Shown in pieces: positions 1 to 5,004 of a DNA stretch of 5,521 nucleotides. Made by a program: the position numbers and the translations under genes. Location of the stretch: NCBI GenBank assembly GCA_001805845.1, contig MHHA01000050.1:1-5521 (forward strand), written 5' to 3'. The DNA comes from Omnitrophica WOR_2 bacterium RIFCSPLOWO2_12_FULL_46_30. GTDB taxonomy: Bacteria; Omnitrophota; Gorgyraeia; Gygaellales; UBA12090. Under the pieces are notes generated by a model. That model searched no databases. It saw nothing but the letters and a program-made list of their open reading frames with translations, and had not been told where the DNA came from. Numbering within the stretch: position 1 is the first letter of the stretch; every line of letters begins with the position of its first letter.

Positions 1-1568
1 GTAATCTCAACATACTCTTAGTTGATATCGGGGCCGGCACTTCAGACCTGGCGCTTACTAAAGACGGGTATATCTACGGCTATGGCATGGTCCCTGAGGC
101 AGGAGATGAAATTACCGAAGCCATCTCGCAAATACTCTTAGTTGACTTTAACGCTGCAGAAACCATTAAACGCTCTTTAGATAAAAAAGATGTCCTTGAC
201 TACGAAGATATCTGGGGTAAAAAACATAAAATCAATTCCCAGAACTTAATTGAAAAACTATCTCCCCGCATAAAAAAACTGGCAGAAGCAATTGCCAGAA
301 CAGCTTTAGAATTAGGAGAAGCTCCTCCCCAGGCAGTGATCGGGGTTGGCGGCGGGAGTTTGACCCCTCATCTGATTAAAGAATTGGCCGTAAGCTTTGG
401 CCTTTCCCAGGAGCAGGTAGGCCTGCGCCTGCCGCAGGCAATAAAAAATATTAAAGATAGAACGCAAAGATTAACCGGGCCAGAAGCAGTTACTCCCATT
501 GGCATTGCGCTTATTGCCGCGAATTCCTTAGGCCTTTATTTTATTGAGCTTGAGGTCAATCACAGGAAATTCAGAATCTTAGACTTCCAGCAAAAGAAAG
601 ACGTCCTGGGAGCGTTAACGGTTTCGGGCGTCCTGCGCAAGAAAAGATTATATCCCCGGCCCGGCATGGCGATAACCTGCTCTGTAAACGGGGAATTAAA
701 AATCATCAAGGGAACCCTGGGTAAAGCGGCCCGCATCCTGCGTAACGGGAATCCGGTTGGCGAGCTCTCCGAGAAAATAGAAAACGGCGACCGCCTTGAA
801 TTTGAAGAGGCGCGCGATGGCGAAAACGCCGCAAAGTCAATCGGGGAATTGTTGAACTTACAGCCAATAAAGATAATTTTTAATCAAGAAGCGGTGGAAA
901 TTTTACCTGCGCTGCTTATGAACGAACGCCCGGCGAGCTTAGACAGCGGCGTTATTGACCGGGCGGATATCCGGATTTTACCCCTGAAAATAAAAGATGC
1001 GCTGCGCCATAAGGCCATCAACCTGGAAAATCGCTTCAGCGAGCGCCAGATTCTGGTCAATATCAACGGCTCGCCCACGATTCTCACCCAGGCAAATTTT
1101 ACACTTTCGCTTAATGGCAAAGAGGCGCATCTGAATACAGAAATCAAGCAAAATGACAACATAGAGTTTCTTCCTGAAAAACCAACCTCCTACAAAATAA
1201 AAGACATAATAGATATCCCTGAGACGGTTGAAAAGGTACATATCAATGTATCCGGTAAAAACATAGAGATAACCGTTGAACCGGTGCAGATTTTTATGAA
1301 CGGCAGGCCCGCCAGGCCCGATGAGTTTCTGCTGGACGGCGCGGACATAAGAGTTTACCATTTAAAGGAGCGCGCGGTAATACTTTCCGAAATCTTTCGC
1401 TACATTGACTTTGACCCGCGAGATACCCTGGGCAAGAGAATGAAGATTCTGGTAAATGATACGCCGGCAGGTTTTACCACGCCTCTGGTTGATGGTTCAA
1501 AGGTACGGTTTCTCTTTGAGGATAGAAATGAAGAAGAGGCCAAAGACAGAAAATTTGGAACAAATTGA
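1..1568 (+). CDS. FtsA/PilM-like actin-fold ATPase with repeated C-terminal modules (5' partial)
   Basis: The reading frame is open from base 3 to the TGA at 1566-1568, giving 521 residues; the start lies outside the window, and the ATG at 87 is internal. Residues 7-18 read VDIGAGTSDLAL, the phosphate-2 motif of FtsA, PilM and other actin/Hsp70-fold ATPases. Residues 112-124 (VIGVGGGSLTPHL) fit the adenosine-binding motif of that fold. ATP binding is therefore expected; phosphate-1 must lie upstream. From about residue 222 the fold ends and four to five related modules follow (roughly 222-270, 289-340, 350-400, 412-462, 481-507). Each has a VNG- or NG-type turn and most have an acidic D-I or G-D turn before a beta strand, suggesting small beta-grasp-like domains. 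Long FtsA-like proteins with such tails occur in Firmicutes, as far as I recall. No membrane helix or FtsA C-terminal amphipathic tip is seen. Its client (division, pilus or other) is unknown, so no symbol is given. Confidence 0.75.
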   Translation, partial: NLNILLVDIGAGTSDLALTKDGYIYGYGMVPEAGDEITEAISQILLVDFNAAETIKRSLDKKDVLDYEDIWGKKHKINSQNLIEKLSPRIKKLAEAIARTALELGEAPPQAVIGVGGGSLTPHLIKELAVSFGLSQEQVGLRLPQAIKNIKDRTQRLTGPEAVTPIGIALIAANSLGLYFIELEVNHRKFRILDFQQKKDVLGALTVSGVLRKKRLYPRPGMAITCSVNGELKIIKGTLGKAARILRNGNPVGELSEKIENGDRLEFEEARDGENAAKSIGELLNLQPIKIIFNQEAVEILPALLMNERPASLDSGVIDRADIRILPLKIKDALRHKAINLENRFSERQILVNINGSPTILTQANFTLSLNGKEAHLNTEIKQNDNIEFLPEKPTSYKIKDIIDIPETVEKVHINVSGKNIEITVEPVQIFMNGRPARPDEFLLDGADIRVYHLKERAVILSEIFRYIDFDPRDTLGKRMKILVNDTPAGFTTPLVDGSKVRFLFEDRNEEEAKDRKFGTN

Positions 1569-1617
1569 TACTTCGACTTCGCTTGAGTATCAATGGCGAG
1601 CGAACTACAACCATTGA
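1565..1617. repeat. Two overlapping inverted repeats at the stop codon of the ATPase gene
   Basis: The first hairpin pairs TTGATACT (1565-1572) with AGTATCAA (1586-1593) and includes the TGA stop of the upstream gene. Its 13-base loop lies within a tandem ACTTCG-ACTTCG stretch (1570-1581). The second pairs TCAATGG (1590-1596) with CCATTGA (1611-1617). The two share bases 1590-1593, so they cannot both form fully. No run of T follows either, so this is not a standard intrinsic terminator. It may be a mobile palindromic repeat or a weak transcript-end structure. Confidence 0.55.
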
Positions 1618-1629
1618 GGGGGAAGCTGA

Positions 1630-1896
1630 ATGTTAAAGGTTTACAATTATATGGAATACATTGTCGCTAACGAACTGGAGAAATTGCTTGCTTCCACAGA
1701 AGATACCTGTAAATGCCAGAAGTGTAAACTTGACATCACTGCCTGGACATTAAACCGGCTCCCGCCTAAGTACATCGTATCCGAGAAAGGAAGGATTTAT
1801 ACCAGGTTGGGCGAACAAAATACGCAATTTCGCGTCGACGTCACCCGTGAATTAACCAAGGCCATACTCTATGTCAATAAAAATCCGCGGCATTAA
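1630..1896 (+). CDS. comFB: ComFB-family protein (possible cyclic dinucleotide receptor)
   Basis: This 88-residue protein matches the small ComFB family over its full length. The N-terminal helix carries N-x-x-E-x-x-V-like residues (N6, E9, V12). A cysteine cluster C27-x-C29-x-x-C32 is followed by D35-I-T-A, then L41-N-R-L-P-P-K-Y48, the most characteristic ComFB block. The C-terminus ends V82-N-K-N-P-R-H88, also typical. The cysteines probably bind zinc, as reported for Bacillus subtilis ComFB. The name comes from the B. subtilis comF operon; more recent work describes ComFB proteins as receptors for c-di-GMP and c-di-AMP, with effects on motility and competence. The start is supported by a GAGGGGGA sequence at 1616-1623, about six bases before the ATG. 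It sits 61 bases after the ATPase gene and 99 bases before cheR. A role in motility control is inferred from that context. No comFA or comFC lies beside it. Confidence 0.85.
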   Translation: MLKVYNYMEYIVANELEKLLASTEDTCKCQKCKLDITAWTLNRLPPKYIVSEKGRIYTRLGEQNTQFRVDVTRELTKAILYVNKNPRH

Positions 1897-1905
1897 TTTC
1901 AAGAG

Positions 1906-1956
1906 AATCGCCTGCGGAGATGAGTTTCAGCCTGCCTGCCGAGCAGGCAGGCGATT
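1906..1956. repeat. GC-rich palindrome with a competing pairing partner (comFB-cheR gap)
   Basis: GCCTGCCTGC (1930-1939) and GCAGGCAGGC (1943-1952) form a perfect 10-bp stem with a three-base CGA loop. A second perfect 10-bp pairing joins AATCGCCTGC (1906-1915) to GCAGGCGATT (1947-1956). The two use the same 3' bases, so they are mutually exclusive. No T-run follows. The core word also occurs at 2845-2864, so this is one copy of a repeat family; whether it acts as a transcript switch is unknown. Nothing else was seen in this 99-base gap apart from the 12-mer just before cheR. Confidence 0.75.
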
Positions 1957-1975
1957 TTCGCAGTGGCGCGGATCT

Positions 1976-1987
1976 GATTACACTGAT
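1976..1987 (+). repeat. 12-mer GATTACACTGAT just before the cheR start
   Basis: This 12-mer ends eight bases before the cheR ATG and is identical to the one at 4983-4994, ten bases before the cheC ATG. Neither start has a recognisable Shine-Dalgarno sequence. The unit looks like part of a 9-bp periodic repeat (GATTACACT-GAT...), decayed here to GATAATCAA after the first unit. Confidence 0.6.
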
Positions 1988-1995
1988 AATCAAAG

Positions 1996-2841
1996 ATGAC
2001 CAAGGCTCAATCTGATGAAGAGGGCCTTAAGAAGATACTTGATTTTATTCATGAATATAAAGGGCTTGACTTAAGCTCGTACCGGCAGAATTTTCTCTAT
2101 CGCCGGCTGCGCCTGCGTATTTTTTCAACTAAGACAAAGGACTGCTTAGAGTATATTACTTTATTAAAGAATAGCCCTGAAGAATATAATGCTTTTCTGG
2201 ATGCCCTCTCCATCAACGTCACTGAATTTTTCCGCGACCCCGATGTTTTTGAGGCCGTTAAGAAAGCCGTTCTTCCGGAGCTCATTGCCAGGAAAGAAGC
2301 CCAGGGCAATCTTTCTTTGCGAGTTTGGTCATCAGCCTGCGCCAGCGGAGAAGAGCCATACTCTATAGCTATCCTAATCAGGCAAGCCCTAAAAGAAAAA
2401 GGTAATTTTTTAGTGAGAATCTGGGCATCGGATATTGATAACGATGCCCTGGAAAAGGCTAAAAAGGCAGAATACCCGGCGGGAGAGCTCAAGAATATTG
2501 ATAGTGAAATTATAAAGAAATATTTTATTTCCTGCGCTAATAATTGCTGCCGGCCAAGCGATGAAATCAGGCAGATGGTTAAATTTCAAACTCACAATCT
2601 ATTCCAGCGCTTTCCCTTTAAGTGCTTAGATGTCATCTTTTGCCGTAACGTGCTGATTTACCTTGACCGCCGGCAGACCAAAGAACTGTTTCATACTTTT
2701 AGCCAGCTGCTCAATCCCGGAGGCTATCTGGTCCTGGGTAAGGTGGAGACGCTCTGGGAGAGAGATTTATTTGTTCCGGTTGACCTGAGAACAAAAATAT
2801 ACCAAAAAGTAAGTGAGGCCGCAACTTACGGAACGAAGTGA
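1996..2841 (+). CDS. cheR: Chemotaxis protein methyltransferase CheR
   Basis: CheR transfers methyl groups from S-adenosylmethionine to glutamates of chemoreceptors, forming glutamate methyl esters that reset receptor sensitivity. The protein has 281 residues, close to the 286 of Salmonella CheR. Residues 10-80 form the helical N-terminal CheR domain, with basic residues R36-R-L-R-L-R41 and the signature I73-N-V-T-E-F-F-R-D81. The methyltransferase domain follows: the SAM-binding segment W111-S-S-A-C-A-S-G-E-E-P-Y-S123, the acidic strand end A144-S-D-I-D148, and D212-V-I-F-C-R-N-V-L-I-Y-L-D224. Near the C-terminus NPGGYLVLGKVETL replaces the common GHSE-type ending with GKVE, probably a family variant. 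There is no tetratricopeptide or other extension. No clear ribosome binding site precedes the ATG; only AATCAAAG is present. The last residues (EAATYGTK) fall in an inverted-repeat arm. It probably acts in the cytoplasm at receptor arrays, opposite the CheB encoded downstream. Confidence 0.95.
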   Translation: MTKAQSDEEGLKKILDFIHEYKGLDLSSYRQNFLYRRLRLRIFSTKTKDCLEYITLLKNSPEEYNAFLDALSINVTEFFRDPDVFEAVKKAVLPELIARKEAQGNLSLRVWSSACASGEEPYSIAILIRQALKEKGNFLVRIWASDIDNDALEKAKKAEYPAGELKNIDSEIIKKYFISCANNCCRPSDEIRQMVKFQTHNLFQRFPFKCLDVIFCRNVLIYLDRRQTKELFHTFSQLLNPGGYLVLGKVETLWERDLFVPVDLRTKIYQKVSEAATYGTK

Positions 2842-2886
2842 ACGCCTGCCTGCCGGCAGGCAGGTAAGTTGTATGTCCGAACTTAC
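2822..2886. repeat. 20-bp perfect palindrome with nested inverted repeats at the cheR 3' end
   Basis: Bases 2845-2864 are a perfect palindrome, CCTGCCTGCC followed by GGCAGGCAGG. It is flanked by CAACTTAC (2822-2829, inside cheR) and GTAAGTTG (2864-2871), which can extend the stem. A further AACTTAC (2880-2886) can pair with the same GTAAGTT instead. The CCTGCCTGC/GCAGGCAGG word is shared with 1930-1952, so this is a repeat family. The element covers the cheR stop codon and its last few codons. Confidence 0.8.
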
Positions 2887-2937
2887 CCCCCCTTGATTTT
2901 GTGCAAAAAACGCACAAAATCAAAACAGGGGGGTTTT
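2886..2937 (+). terminator. Rho-independent-type terminator after cheR
   Basis: A seven-C run (2886-2892) pairs with GGGGGG (2928-2933). Inside it TTGATTTTGTGC (2893-2904) pairs perfectly with GCACAAAATCAA (2912-2923) around a loop AAAAAAC. Four bases (AACA, 2924-2927) are unpaired on the 3' side. TTTT then AATT follows at once. The long stem with a G-run before a short T-run fits an intrinsic terminator on the + strand; the T-run is short, so termination may be incomplete. There is no matching A-run before the C-run, so it does not look bidirectional. Confidence 0.65.
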
Positions 2938-2943
2938 AATTCG

Positions 2944-3002
2944 CCCCTGCTGTTTCGTTTTGTTTCGCTTCGCTTCTAACAAAACGAAACAAAACGGCAG
3001 GG
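2944..3002. repeat. Second compound hairpin between the cheR terminator and cheY
   Basis: GTTTCGTTTTGTT (2952-2964) pairs perfectly over 13 bases with AACAAAACGAAAC (2978-2990) around a 13-base loop rich in CGCTT (2966-2975). An outer stem CCCTGC (2945-2950) pairs with GCAGGG (2997-3002), leaving AAAACG (2991-2996) unpaired on the 3' side. No T-run follows, so it is not a standard terminator. Its design (GC outer stem, AT-rich inner stem, A-rich bulge on the 3' arm) matches the hairpin just before it. It ends nine bases before the cheY ribosome binding site. Confidence 0.65.
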
Positions 3003-3010
3003 ACTCATTA

Positions 3011-3016
3011 AAGGAG
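3011..3016 (+). promoter_or_regulatory. Ribosome binding site AAGGAG that decides the cheY start
   Basis: AAGGAG lies two bases before the ATG at 3019 but eight bases before the ATG at 3025. The second spacing is near optimal and the first is too tight. This supports starting CheY at 3025 (MAKVMIVDD...), which also matches the usual CheY N-terminus. Confidence 0.75.
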
Positions 3017-3024
3017 ATATGAAA

Positions 3025-3396
3025 ATGGCAAAGGTGATGATTGTGGACGACGCCTTATTTATGCGCAAAATGCTTTCGGATATCTTAAAAAAAGAAGGCT
3101 TTGAAATCTGCGCTGAAGCGGAAAACGGCAAAGACGCAGTTGACAAATACCAACAATTAAAACCGGATGTAGTGACCATGGACATCGTAATGCCTAAGGT
3201 TAACGACATTGACGGCATTGGCGCGGTAAAAGAGATTATCAAGAATGACCCCGGAGCAAAAATTATTATGGTCTCGGCAATGGGCCAGCACTCACTTGTG
3301 GTAGAGGCAATCCAGGCAGGCGCCAAGGACTTTATCACCAAGCCATTTCAGCCCTCGCGGGTTCTTGAAGCAATCAATAGAATTTTAAAGGGGTAG
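3025..3396 (+). CDS. cheY: Chemotaxis response regulator CheY
   Basis: This is a stand-alone receiver domain of 123 residues (125 if the ATG at 3019 is used), phosphorylated by CheA and carrying the signal to the flagellar switch. Receiver landmarks are all present: acidic pair D8-D9, phosphoacceptor D53 in T-M-D-I-V-M-P57, S84, and K106 in D-F-I-T-K-P-F108. The C-terminus QPSRVLEAINRILKG closely resembles Thermotoga maritima CheY. No output domain follows. The loop after M56-P57 is three residues longer than in typical CheY (N-D-I before D63-G64), apparently from a 9-bp imperfect duplication at 3202-3219. It follows two hairpins, one terminator-like, so it may need its own promoter, yet I see no convincing -35/-10, sigma-28 or sigma-54 site. 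cheD starts 19 bases downstream. The CheC encoded at the window's right end is the expected phosphatase for CheY-P. Confidence 0.93.
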   Translation: MAKVMIVDDALFMRKMLSDILKKEGFEICAEAENGKDAVDKYQQLKPDVVTMDIVMPKVNDIDGIGAVKEIIKNDPGAKIIMVSAMGQHSLVVEAIQAGAKDFITKPFQPSRVLEAINRILKG

Positions 3397-3415
3397 CCCG
3401 GGCGCAATAACAACT

Positions 3416-3904
3416 ATGGAAGAAAATACTGTTGAGGTCCGTATGGGGGATATGCAGATTGCATCTGCGCCTGCGCGATTGGTTACCCGGGCCTTAGGCT
3501 CATGTTTAGGAATTACTCTCTATAATTCAGCCAGAAAGCTCGGCGCGATGGCCCATCCCATGCTTCCCGATATTGATAAAGCAAGGATGAAATCAAATCC
3601 TCACCGCTACGTTAATTCGGTGATCAGAAAAATGGTTGAGGACTTAGAGAAGCTCGGGATAACAAAGAATAATCTCACAGCCAAGCTCTTTGGCGGAGCG
3701 CATATGTTCAGCTTTATCACTGCGGACAGCATCCTCAATGTCGGCGAAAAGAATATTGCGATGGCGAAGGCGGTCTTTGAGGAATCCGCCGTTAAGATTG
3801 TTGCGGAAGAGGTGGGGGGCACCTTCGGAAGGACCATTGAATTAAACTTAGAGAACGGGAAAGTTTTAGTGGATACCATATCCTGGGGAAGAAAAGAGAT
3901 ATAA
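3416..3904 (+). CDS. cheD: Chemoreceptor glutamine deamidase CheD
   Basis: CheD converts specific receptor glutamines to glutamates, preparing them for methylation, and binds CheC. The 162-residue length is normal. The papain-like catalytic residues are visible: T24, C30 in A-L-G-S-C-L-G-I-T, and H47 in G-A-M-A-H-P-M-L-P51. These correspond, with a constant offset of three, to T21, C27 and H44 of Thermotoga maritima CheD. Further matches are F-G-G-A-H-M-F and the late E-E-V-G-G-T...N-G-K-V-L-V-D segment. The ATG at 3416 has no clear Shine-Dalgarno sequence. An internal ATG at 3443 has GAGG five bases upstream, but starting there would remove the first beta strand (VEVRMGDM) that aligns with other CheD proteins, so 3416 is preferred. 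It is the second gene of a tight cheY-cheD-cheB-cheC cluster, 19 bases from each neighbour, which supports a CheC-CheD-CheY feedback loop. Confidence 0.95.
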   Translation: MEENTVEVRMGDMQIASAPARLVTRALGSCLGITLYNSARKLGAMAHPMLPDIDKARMKSNPHRYVNSVIRKMVEDLEKLGITKNNLTAKLFGGAHMFSFITADSILNVGEKNIAMAKAVFEESAVKIVAEEVGGTFGRTIELNLENGKVLVDTISWGRKEI

Positions 3905-3923
3905 TCCTAAAAGTAAAGGGCTA

Positions 3924-4970
3924 ATGGAAAAAAAGATTCGCGTTCTGGTAGTTGATGATTCACTGCTTATGCGCAGGATAATTGCCGATACCATCAATAA
4001 TGATCCGGCCTTAGAAGTTATTGATAAAGCAAAAAACGGCCAGGAAGCGCTGGAGAAAACATTTAACCTCAAGCCTGACGTGGTCACCCTGGATGTCAAC
4101 CTCCCCATTATCGATGGGATTACGGTGTTAGAAAAAATAATGCGGAAACAGCCAACCCGGGTGATTATGATTTCCGCCTATACCCGGGAAGGGACCACTG
4201 CCACGATGAAGGCCCTGGAATTGGGAGCGGTAGATTTTGTTGCCAAGCCATCAGGCGAAGTTTCCTTAGATATTCTTAAACTTAAAGATGAAATCATCTC
4301 TAAGATAAAGTTAGCGGCAAAGATTGACTTAGAGAGGTTTTTATCCACCATCGCAGCCAGCGAGGCCTATCAACCTGCCGGGATAAAGCTATTCCCTGTA
4401 ATTAAGAAATTAGTGGTTATCGGCGCCTCTACCGGCGGGCCCAAGGCTGTCTTAGACGTGATGCAGGCCCTGCCCGCAGGGGTGCCGGCTGCCTTTTTAA
4501 TTGTCCAGCATATGCCTAAGGGATTTACCTTGAGTTTTGCAGAAAGAATATCCTGGCAGTCAAAGATTAAAACCAAGGAAGCAGAGGATGGCGACATTGT
4601 CCTGGCTAATAAGGCCTATGTCGCGCCTGCCGGCTATCATATGCTGCTTGAAAAACAAGAGGGCCGGCTGAAGGTAAGGCTGAATCAGGATGCGCTGGTA
4701 AATTATGTCCGGCCATCGGTAGATGTTACGCTCAATTCAGCGGTAAAGCTCTTTGGCAAAAATGTCGTCGGCGTCATATTAAGCGGTATGGGAAAAGACG
4801 GCCTAGAAGGCTGCCGAAAAATCAAAGAAAAAGGCGGTATAGTTATTGCCCAGGATGAAGAAACATCGGTTGTCTGGGGTATGCCTAAGGCGGTCTCTGA
4901 CGCGGGCCTGGCAGATGCGGTTTTGCCGGTCGCAGAAATTGCCGGGCAAATAGTAAAGGAAATCTCTTAG
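3924..4970 (+). CDS. cheB: Chemotaxis response regulator protein-glutamate methylesterase CheB
   Basis: CheB removes methyl groups from chemoreceptor glutamates and, in some species, deamidates glutamines; phosphorylation by CheA activates it. The protein has 348 residues, the usual size. Residues 4-120 are a receiver domain with D11-D12, phosphoacceptor D57 (T-L-D-V-N-L-P61), S84 and K108-P109. A linker of roughly 40 residues leads to the methylesterase domain from about 161. Its catalytic triad is complete: S169 in G-A-S-T-G-G, H196 in V-Q-H-M-P-K-G-F-T, and D292 in S-G-M-G-K-D-G. Other family blocks are A234-P-A-G-Y-H, R263-P-S-V-D and the C-terminal V-V-W-G-M-P-K-A-V. No C-terminal receptor-tethering pentapeptide is seen. 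A weak AAAGGG (3915-3920) precedes the ATG at short spacing. It lies 19 bases after cheD and 34 before cheC. It opposes the CheR encoded upstream. Confidence 0.97.
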   Translation: MEKKIRVLVVDDSLLMRRIIADTINNDPALEVIDKAKNGQEALEKTFNLKPDVVTLDVNLPIIDGITVLEKIMRKQPTRVIMISAYTREGTTATMKALELGAVDFVAKPSGEVSLDILKLKDEIISKIKLAAKIDLERFLSTIAASEAYQPAGIKLFPVIKKLVVIGASTGGPKAVLDVMQALPAGVPAAFLIVQHMPKGFTLSFAERISWQSKIKTKEAEDGDIVLANKAYVAPAGYHMLLEKQEGRLKVRLNQDALVNYVRPSVDVTLNSAVKLFGKNVVGVILSGMGKDGLEGCRKIKEKGGIVIAQDEETSVVWGMPKAVSDAGLADAVLPVAEIAGQIVKEIS

Positions 4971-4982
4971 CGCTTTATCAAG

Positions 4983-5004
4983 GATTACACTGATTACATA
5001 GATT
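4983..5004 (+). repeat. 9-bp periodic repeat leading into the cheC start codon
   Basis: The sequence reads as GATTACACT-GATTACATA-GATT, two 9-bp units and the start of a third, with the cheC ATG completing the third unit. Its first 12 bases (4983-4994) are identical to 1976-1987 before cheR. No Shine-Dalgarno sequence is present in the 34-base cheB-cheC gap. Confidence 0.6.

Noticed and set aside
421..439. GCCTGCG/CGCAGGC inverted repeat with a CCTGC loop inside the ATPase gene
   Set aside because: It lies in well-conserved-looking coding sequence (GLRLPQA), has only 7-bp arms, and can be explained by codon choice; its likeness to the intergenic palindrome is too slight to claim.
978..1361. 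Minus-strand open frame of 127 codons inside the ATPase gene
   Set aside because: The + strand frame continues through it with coherent repeated modules; the antisense translation matches nothing I recognise.
87..1568. ATPase gene starting at the ATG at 87
   Set aside because: The same frame upstream encodes the phosphate-2 motif DIGAGTSDLAL, so the gene begins before the window.
2725..2760. CheR ending GKVETL instead of GHSE as a sign of an inactive enzyme
   Set aside because: The SAM-binding and N-V-L-I-Y motifs are intact and this segment varies among CheR lineages, so loss of activity is not supported.
2711..2923. Minus-strand frame containing the peptide LPAGRQA across the palindrome
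   Set aside because: The peptide is just a translation of the CCTGCCTGCCGGCAGG palindrome and the frame overlaps cheR and the terminator; no real protein is supported.
2938..3010. A promoter for cheY in the gap
   Set aside because: I looked for -35/-10, sigma-28 and sigma-54 patterns and saw none convincing; the space is almost filled by the second hairpin.
3019..3396. CheY start at the ATG at 3019
   Set aside because: Only two bases separate it from AAGGAG; the ATG at 3025 has proper spacing and the usual family N-terminus.
3443..3904. Alternative cheD start at the internal ATG 3443 with GAGG upstream
   Set aside because: It would delete the first beta strand that aligns with other CheD proteins, so the start at 3416 is kept despite its weak ribosome binding site.
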